From assembly GCA_903926465.1 (NCBI GenBank), contig CAIYJE010000098.1, positions 43,125 through 107,124 of the forward strand: a DNA stretch of 64,000 bases, given 5' to 3'. The DNA is from an uncultured Planctomycetales bacterium. GTDB lineage: Bacteria > Planctomycetota > Planctomycetia > Isosphaerales > Isosphaeraceae. The notes beneath the pieces are model-generated. The model was given only the letters and a program-made list of their open reading frames with translations, was not told the DNA's origin and made no database searches. A program made the translations under genes and the position numbers. Positions 54,637 through 61,219 of this stretch are shown one piece after another; positions within the stretch are counted from its first letter, which is position 1, and the number at the start of each line of letters is the position of its first letter.

Positions 54637-56115
54637 ATGTCTTCAACTCATCAGAACAAACCAGGCGGATCTTTTTGCGGCCGTACACGTCGCGAGTTTC
54701 TCTGGCAAGCAGGAGCAGGGTTCACGTCACTGGGCCTGATCGACATGTTCACGCGTGATGGCGTGCTCAAACCGGGAGCACTTGCCGACGAGGTGACCCG
54801 ATCGGCCAACCCGCTAGCGGTTCGGCCACCGATGTTCACGCCCAAGGCCAAGAGTGTCATCTTTCTGTTCATGTACGGTGGCCCTAGCCAGGTTGATACC
54901 TTCGAATACAAGCCGAAGCTCTACGAACTCGATGGCCAGACCGTACCCGTGAAAACCTTCGGGCGCGGTGGCAAAAAGAACGAGGGACGGGTTGTTGGTC
55001 CCAAGTGGAAGTTCAAGCCCTACGGCGAATGCGGCAAGATGGTATCCGACCTGTTCCCGAATATCGGATCCTGTGTCGATGACCTCGCATTCCTGCACTC
55101 GATGACGGCAGACTCACCCATTCACGGGTCGGCCATGCTGCAGATGAACACGGGCAAAATTCTGTCGGGGAGCCCCTGCCTGGGTTCGTGGGTGAATTAC
55201 GGCCTTGGCAGCGAGAACGAAAACCTACCTGGCTTTGTGGTGATGCTAGACCCCACTGGCGGCCCAATTAGCGGCGCCAAGAACTGGTCCAGCGGGTACA
55301 TGCCCGCGTCTTATCAGGGTACGCTGCTCAGATCGGCCGGGGTTCCAGTGCTCGACCTCAAACGCGCGGAAGGGATGAGCGAATCGACCCAGCGGCAACT
55401 GCTGGAAACTTTAAACACCTACAACACCGATCACCTGGCCATCCGGTCCGACAATACGAACCTGGCCGCCCGAATTGCCTCTTACGAACTGGCTTATGCC
55501 ATGCAAAGCCATGCCCCAGAGGCGGTTGACCTTTCCAACGAACCAGAAGAGACCCAGTCCCTCTACGGCCTCGACGACGACAAGACTCGCGAATTCGGAC
55601 GGCGCTGCTTGCTGGCCCGGCGGTTGGTGGAACGAGGAGTGCGCTTCATCCAGCTTTACTCCGGTGGCGCCCATAACGACAGCAACTGGGACGCACACGG
55701 CGACCTTGAGAATAACCACAACTATCACGCAGGCCGCACAGACAAGCCGATTGCCGGGCTCCTGAAAGACCTGAAACGGCGCGGGATGCTCGATGAAACG
55801 CTGGTGATCTGGGGTGGAGAATTCGGCCGTCAGCCAACCGCCGAGAATGCCACCGGCACCGGGCGAGACCATAACGCCTACGGCTTCACCATGTGGATGG
55901 CCGGCGGTGGGATCAAGGGTGGAGTCAGTGTGGGTGAGACCGATGAGCTTGGCAACGCCGCCATCTCCGACCGCTTCCACGTCAAAAACCTGCACGCCAC
56001 CGTTTTACGCCAGCTCGGCCTCGACCCCGAGCACCTCACCTATTTCTACAACGGTCTCGACCAGAAGCTTGTTGGAGTTGAAGGGGCCGAGCCGATCCAG
56101 CAGATCATCGCCTGA
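54637..56115 (+). CDS. DUF1501 protein, Tat-exported (pair D)
   Basis: A 492-residue protein with a Tat signal (CGRTRREFLWQ, twin Arg 18-19). Hallmarks: SVIFLFMYGGPSQVDTFEYKP, NWDAHGDLENNHNYH, ETLVIWGGEFGRQPTAENATG and GRDHNAYGFTMWMAGGGIKGG. CAAGGAGCC lies just before the ATG. It is 125 bases downstream of the PA14-containing partner. Confidence 0.94.
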   Translation: MSSTHQNKPGGSFCGRTRREFLWQAGAGFTSLGLIDMFTRDGVLKPGALADEVTRSANPLAVRPPMFTPKAKSVIFLFMYGGPSQVDTFEYKPKLYELDGQTVPVKTFGRGGKKNEGRVVGPKWKFKPYGECGKMVSDLFPNIGSCVDDLAFLHSMTADSPIHGSAMLQMNTGKILSGSPCLGSWVNYGLGSENENLPGFVVMLDPTGGPISGAKNWSSGYMPASYQGTLLRSAGVPVLDLKRAEGMSESTQRQLLETLNTYNTDHLAIRSDNTNLAARIASYELAYAMQSHAPEAVDLSNEPEETQSLYGLDDDKTREFGRRCLLARRLVERGVRFIQLYSGGAHNDSNWDAHGDLENNHNYHAGRTDKPIAGLLKDLKRRGMLDETLVIWGGEFGRQPTAENATGTGRDHNAYGFTMWMAGGGIKGGVSVGETDELGNAAISDRFHVKNLHATVLRQLGLDPEHLTYFYNGLDQKLVGVEGAEPIQQIIA

Positions 56116-56257
56116 TCAATCAGGATCTGGTTTTAATCGCTTGACCGGCTGAACCCGGTTTCACCATGCGCCACCCATTCTTGGTGGGCTACCACGCCGA
56201 ACCTGGGATACACCACCAGGGCGGTCGGCTCACACTCATGCCCACCCGGAAACACCC

Positions 56258-58036
56258 ATGAAACGGCTGGCCCTGCGCCCGAGCTTGTATCGGATTGTGG
56301 CAGTTTTTTTACACCTGACATGCACGAATAGCCAGACGCAAGCCTGGGCTCAGCCGACCCAAGATGCAGGTCTTTCAATCTCCCTTGAAAACTTTGAATC
56401 CGAACCGCGCGGCTGGAAGTATGTGGGCGGCGAGGAATTTCCAGGAGCAAAAGGGGGCCTGGCACCAGACCAGGCCCAAGCGCACGATGGCGCACGCTCA
56501 TACCGACTTGATGCAGACTTCCGTGGTGGCGGAGCCTACGTCGGGAGTTGGCTTGATCTCCAACCTCTCGACTTGCCAGATATCCAGGAGTTCCGGTTCT
56601 GGGTCCAAGCCCGGAACCTGAAACGGCTGGGCGTGAGAATCGTAGACGCCACAGGACAATGCCACCAGAGCAGCGTGGATTTACCGCCTGGCTCGAACGA
56701 AGGCTGGCGGGAAGTGGTGCTAAAAGTGGCACGCTTGGTTGGCGGTGAGCACTGGGACGGCGCCAATGACGGAGCATGGCACGGGCCACCGAAAGGCCTG
56801 GGACTTAACATTGCCAAAGAGGCCCTCTCCACCGGCCAAAGTCAGGCCTCACTGTGGATCGACGACCTTCAAGCTCAGGCCGTGAAACCGGGCCGTCCAA
56901 CTCTAAAATCCTGTACGCTCGCACCAGTTGCGTGCCGCCCAGGATACGGCACCCGAATTCAATATCTCTGGGACGCTGCGCCGCTGGGCTCCAACTGTAG
57001 TGTATTTGTCCACTTTGTGAATTCACAGGGCCAGATGGTCTTTCAGGCCGACCATGATCCTGCGGTTCCCACAGGCCAGTGGTCTGGCCACGTCTCCTAC
57101 TCACGTACCGCCACGGTACCTACAAATATCCCAGCAGGCCAATACGAGGTCGTGGTGGGCCTTTGGAACTCCAAACCGGTCGAACGTGGCGGCGGTCGAC
57201 TTCCATTCCAAGTCGGTGAAGGATTGACCGCACTCCCAGGAAACGCATGCCGAGTTGGCAAGCTGGAAGTTCGTGAAGATGCCCCTTTGCCGGCACTTCC
57301 CCCAGCCTCTCTTCATCTGGAAGATTACCAGGTAACCTTCCATGAAGACTTCAGCCAACCGTTGAGCATTTCAGCCTGGGGGCCCGAAACTCGCTGGATT
57401 TCCCACACGCCTTACGCAGGTGACTTCGGAGATGCCAGATTCGCGGACCCAGACCGCCATTCTCCCTTCTCAGTCAAAGACGGTGTGCTTCGGATTGAGG
57501 CCCGAAAGGTCGATGGCCATTGGCAATCCGGATTGCTCTGTTCTGTAGACCCTCAGGGGAAGGGCTTCTCTCAGCAATACGGCTACTTCGAGATGCGCGC
57601 GAAGTTTCCCAAAGGGCTTGGCACCTGGCCCGCGTTCTGGCTCATGGGAGTTCCACAGCTCCAAGAACCACGCGATAAGAAAACTCTCACGCAGGTTGAG
57701 ATTGATGTGGTCGAACAATATGGATCGGGACCAAACTCGCTCCACACCACGCTCCACCGTTGGGGACCTGGGGCGTTCCACTGGGCCGAGGGAGATACTT
57801 CGATTGTCAACGGAATGACCGATGACTTTCACAACTATGGAGTCCTGGTCGAAGAAGAGTTCATCACCTTTTATTTCGACGGCGTTGAACTCCGCAAGGA
57901 CCGCACCCCCAAAGAAGCCCGAGTGCCTCTGTACCTCATGCTAGACCTGGCACTCGGTGGCGGCTGGCCAATCGACCAAACACCAGACCCATCCGAAATG
58001 CTGGTCGAACATGTCAAAGTTTTTGCTAAAAAGTAA
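56258..58036 (+). CDS. Secreted GH16-family glycoside hydrolase with N-terminal accessory domains
   Basis: A 592-residue exported protein (signal about 5-32). Residues about 40-210 form a carbohydrate-binding/jelly-roll-like domain (LENFESEPRGWKYVGGEE, LWIDDLQAQAV), followed by a second beta domain to about 325 (VFVHFVNSQGQM). The C-terminal GH16 domain (about 355-592) has the catalytic motif EIDVVE (Glu481 nucleophile, Glu486 acid/base) preceded by YGYFEMRAKFPKGLGTWPAFWL. GH16 enzymes cleave beta-1,3 or beta-1,4 glucans and galactans; which one cannot be told. Confidence 0.92.
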   Translation: MKRLALRPSLYRIVAVFLHLTCTNSQTQAWAQPTQDAGLSISLENFESEPRGWKYVGGEEFPGAKGGLAPDQAQAHDGARSYRLDADFRGGGAYVGSWLDLQPLDLPDIQEFRFWVQARNLKRLGVRIVDATGQCHQSSVDLPPGSNEGWREVVLKVARLVGGEHWDGANDGAWHGPPKGLGLNIAKEALSTGQSQASLWIDDLQAQAVKPGRPTLKSCTLAPVACRPGYGTRIQYLWDAAPLGSNCSVFVHFVNSQGQMVFQADHDPAVPTGQWSGHVSYSRTATVPTNIPAGQYEVVVGLWNSKPVERGGGRLPFQVGEGLTALPGNACRVGKLEVREDAPLPALPPASLHLEDYQVTFHEDFSQPLSISAWGPETRWISHTPYAGDFGDARFADPDRHSPFSVKDGVLRIEARKVDGHWQSGLLCSVDPQGKGFSQQYGYFEMRAKFPKGLGTWPAFWLMGVPQLQEPRDKKTLTQVEIDVVEQYGSGPNSLHTTLHRWGPGAFHWAEGDTSIVNGMTDDFHNYGVLVEEEFITFYFDGVELRKDRTPKEARVPLYLMLDLALGGGWPIDQTPDPSEMLVEHVKVFAKK

Positions 58037-58158
58037 AGTCCTCTCCGCAAAAACTCACTCCACCCTGAAAAGCCAGGCACACCAGGAACAATGGTCAATC
58101 AGCCATTGCTAAGTCACGATCCGGAAATCCGAAGGAACTCCAGTTCCTGGTCGCTTGG

Positions 58159-58602
58159 TTACTGATCCAGAGAACGATAAAGCACCCGTCGCGATTCGCG
58201 AAGGCTCTCTTCCAGGGATGTCAAGTTGCCTGCACTCATCACCTTGTAAATCAACGAATCCAGGTCTGCTTCCAACTCATCAAGTGAAGCAAGATGACTA
58301 CGGACCGACCGTGTGAGATTACGACCTTGCAAGCCGACTGAAAGCCGGTCACGGCGTACAGGCTTACCGTCAATAACCTCTACAGCCTGAGAACGCTTCT
58401 TTCGCTTCGTAACGAATCGGAGATTACCAGCCAGCCCTGATTCTGACCGAATTTTGTTGATCAGACCTGGACTGATCACTCCTTCCATCCCCGCGCTTCT
58501 CCATGCCTCATTTACAGTCTCGGCATTAGAACGAGGATGGTCCTTCAAGAGTTCTTTCACGAAAGCTGACTTACTTCTAATCCGCAACACTGTCGCAGCC
58601 AT
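58159..58602 (-). CDS. Small basic hypothetical protein, 147 aa
   Basis: A 147-residue, strongly basic protein without signal or membrane segments. The N-terminal part (KSAFVKELLKDHPRSNAETVNEAWRSAGMEGVISPGLINKIRSE) looks like a helical, possibly DNA-binding domain of a type common in planctomycetes; the C-terminal ~50 residues are helical (SLDELEADLDSLIYKVM). CGGAG precedes the ATG. I cannot assign a function. Confidence 0.65.
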   Translation of the reverse strand: MAATVLRIRSKSAFVKELLKDHPRSNAETVNEAWRSAGMEGVISPGLINKIRSESGLAGNLRFVTKRKKRSQAVEVIDGKPVRRDRLSVGLQGRNLTRSVRSHLASLDELEADLDSLIYKVMSAGNLTSLEESLRESRRVLYRSLDQ

Positions 58603-58906
58603 GAAAACTCCGAATACATAAAATGGTCATCGAACCTGTCTACAATTTCTTTACCAAATAATCATCAATGATTCCGCAATGTAAAATCAACTCTGTAGCC
58701 AATCTCTCTACACGTGAAGTTGCATCTCTGAAACTTAATGCCGGCCAAAGTCCACTCCTCACCGACCGTTCTCCGAAACAGCAACCACCATCCAGGCTAA
58801 ATCGACCAGATTCCAGGTGACCCACAACCCGGCACTGTACGTTCTACAACCGTTCACGTTTGTATCATACAAAACGTGGACAACCAGCGGTACGGAAAGA
58901 GAATAA

Positions 58907-59002
58907 GGATTCCAGCCAGAAATAGCGCGTTAGCGGACTGGCATGTAACCTTTTGTTCGACTGTCTGGAGCCAAGGGCGCGCTATTTCCGGCTGGAATCC
59001 GT
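58907..59002 (-). repeat. Inverted-repeat element, copy 2
   Basis: Reverse complement of 20198-20295 except for one base (GCCGGAA here versus GCCCGAA). The terminal inverted repeats GGATTCCAGCCAGAAATAGC.../...GGCTGGAATCC pair with one mismatch. It abuts the diverged ~210-bp repeat that starts at 59019. Confidence 0.9.
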
Positions 59003-59018
59003 TTAAGACCAAACCGAT

Positions 59019-59232
59019 CCAAGAAGGGCGCTGCGGCAAACGAGGCTGAGTTCGTCTGGAGCCTGCCATTTCATAAGAGATCCACTCACTGGCGCTTCGG
59101 GATTGTATTTCCGGCCAAACGCTTGGACAGACCATTTGCGACGCAACGCCAAACCATGTCCAGGAGCGTCCGCTACTTTTTTTGCGGACTCTAATCTCAA
59201 AAGCGCAACTACAAAGCAAGCGCATCGGGCTC
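59019..59232 (+). repeat. Diverged ~210-bp dispersed repeat, copy 2
   Basis: Aligns with the reverse complement of 35899-36112 over its whole length with many substitutions. It begins 17 bases after the short inverted-repeat element and ends 70 bases from the ion-channel gene stop. No coding sequence is credible here. Confidence 0.75.
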
Positions 59233-59302
59233 TGATCAGAAACCAGGGCGTAACACTACCGTCAGCCGCGCCTGCAATGCCTTCAATGCAAAGTATTACA
59301 GA

Positions 59303-60334
59303 TCAAAGAAGACCGGCCGCCACAAAAGCCGGCGCCAGATTCAAGAGGATGACGGCCAGGTAGATCAGCGGGAAACCATAACGGCCTAATCGCATAACTC
59401 GATCCGCTTTCAACAAATTCCCGGTCCTTACAACCGAATGGACCCAACCCACAAAAAATACCTCAATCGCAACCGTGATAAACCCAATCAACGCCTGACG
59501 ATCAACCAGAGTGAGGTAGGTCACTTTGGGCAATGCAAAATCCACCGCAAAGTGAAACGTTACCAGCGCAATCAGAGTTGCCATGCAGGTACTGATTTGT
59601 GGCTGAAGATTTGAAGGCTCGACCCAGAAAATCACAAACGAGACAATTGGTAACAAGGTCAGCGGTAGCAAAATTCGCCAGAGGAAGAAGGTGGAACGCC
59701 TGTGAATCTGTACTTCATGCAACAGGGAAGAAAACCGATCCTCACCATGACTAAATTCACGAGACTCCACCCGGATACTCGGCTCCCCAAGTACCCAGTC
59801 CGTGACAAAAGCATCTTCGTGAATTCTTGAACGGTTGGACATCAAGCGAAATTGGACCAGCGTTTCATCATCGTAAAGCGAGACACGGATCGGAAGCACT
59901 TGAGAGTCAAAGGGGAAAGCACGAAGGTCCAGCGGTACCGAAAAACGGCAACTGAGAATTGTTTCAAAAACCACTAACCCACTGGGATCAACCTCGATCA
60001 CCGGTTCCCCATGTGAGTGGGGCGCATCTGCGGCGTTATCAAAAGAAACTCGAGGCATCCAGATCTTCTGTGTTGGCACCCAGCGTCCATCCGCCAGGGC
60101 ATCCGCCAGGCGAGGGTCTTGCCAGCGTAACTCCAGATAAACCGTGGCCTCAAAGCTCTCCTCACGTGCAGTGATTCGGCCAAAGTCGATAACGTGGAAG
60201 CCAACCTCAACTGGCACTGGCCCACTTCCATGCGGCGGTGGCGTAAGTAAGAAGGTCCGACCCATCGCCGGCGCGTCTACAGACTGAACAAAGGCGGAAG
60301 AAATCACCAAGCAACAGAAAACCAGCCCATTCAT
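59303..60334 (-). CDS. Pentameric ligand-gated ion channel homologue (Cys-loop receptor family)
   Basis: A 343-residue protein with a signal segment (MNGLVFCCLVISSAFVQS), a beta-sandwich extracellular domain (about 38-212), and four membrane helices (about 216-237, 244-265, 277-299, 320-342). Landmarks are VEVGFHVIDFGRI and FEATVYLELRWQDPRL in the first strands, IWMPRVSF, and the Pro-loop FSVPLDLRAFPFDSQVLPI (FPFD 140-143), followed by RILLPLTLLPIVSFVIFWVEP for helix 1. The Cys pair of eukaryotic receptors is absent, as in GLIC and ELIC. The M3-M4 loop is short, also typical of bacterial members. The ligand is unknown. Confidence 0.88.
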   Translation of the reverse strand: MNGLVFCCLVISSAFVQSVDAPAMGRTFLLTPPPHGSGPVPVEVGFHVIDFGRITAREESFEATVYLELRWQDPRLADALADGRWVPTQKIWMPRVSFDNAADAPHSHGEPVIEVDPSGLVVFETILSCRFSVPLDLRAFPFDSQVLPIRVSLYDDETLVQFRLMSNRSRIHEDAFVTDWVLGEPSIRVESREFSHGEDRFSSLLHEVQIHRRSTFFLWRILLPLTLLPIVSFVIFWVEPSNLQPQISTCMATLIALVTFHFAVDFALPKVTYLTLVDRQALIGFITVAIEVFFVGWVHSVVRTGNLLKADRVMRLGRYGFPLIYLAVILLNLAPAFVAAGLL

Positions 60335-61219
60335 AATGACATTCCATATTCTTTTATAAGATCGCTTTCAGAAACGGACGCTGGCAGAAGCTGTCGGTTC
60401 TACCCGGAATTCGAAGCCTTTCCCAACCCCAGTCTGGCAAAACGGCCGAAAGTCAGCCCCTTGAAACCGGGACAGGGTACGCCTTTCTACCGCAAATCTG
60501 GAATCAAGACCATGACCCACCGCTATTGCTTGCATGCATTTACCAGATCATGCCTGAGCCATTGGAGTTAATTATGCACGCCTACATGCCATGAAACCGA
60601 CCAATCTGCCTAACGTGACCGTTTAAGCACTAAGAGATAATCAACAAAACCCCTGAATAACCAAGCAAGCCACCCAGGCAACCCATCTCCCCAAAGACAC
60701 ACCCAGTCAACAACACCGCCAAAAGCCAAATATAAAACAGCGACCGTGAGGACCATAGGCAAGCAACAAACACCGCGAACAAATAAGCAATATGGGGCAA
60801 ATGGGGTAATAACACCTAGAGGGATGTTTGGAAAACCTGAGAAGCACTTAAGGATTTTCCTGATGCCAAAGCTCACCTCTGTGTCTTAAAACTACTCCAC
60901 GAGGAACGATTGTGCGGTTTATGACTCATGGATGACTCATTGTTCTTTTTTTCATTTGCCGAGGATGCTTTTGTTCATCGACCGCAGAGAAAAAAGTTGC
61001 TCTCCGAGTAGATACCCAACTTGTTGTTTCGTGACTCATCTCTCTCCACGCTCCCAAAGCGTCGTTTATGAGAACTGGCGATGCCGCCAGTTGATTTCCA
61101 AAGATCCCTAGCTTGCTTCTTTCGATTGGCTTGCCCAGTCCGGTTCGATTCACACCTCGAATCATACGATCTGATTCCCTTCCTTCTCAAGCATCACACC
61201 CAGTAGAGGTACTTCGACG
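60335..61219. other. Long intergenic region upstream of the multicopper oxidase
   Basis: About 885 bases. Positions 60630-60800 have a marked strand asymmetry (A/C-rich on the plus strand), which creates a hydrophobic 88-codon frame on the minus strand (60610-60876) with no ribosome binding site seen. Otherwise nothing is recognised. AGAGG at 61205-61209 serves the next gene. Confidence 0.45.

Noticed and set aside
60610..60876. Hydrophobic 88-codon minus-strand frame, possible small membrane protein
   Set aside because: Hydrophobicity follows from the A/C-rich plus strand; no ribosome binding site or family resemblance was seen. Kept only as a remark in the intergenic entry.
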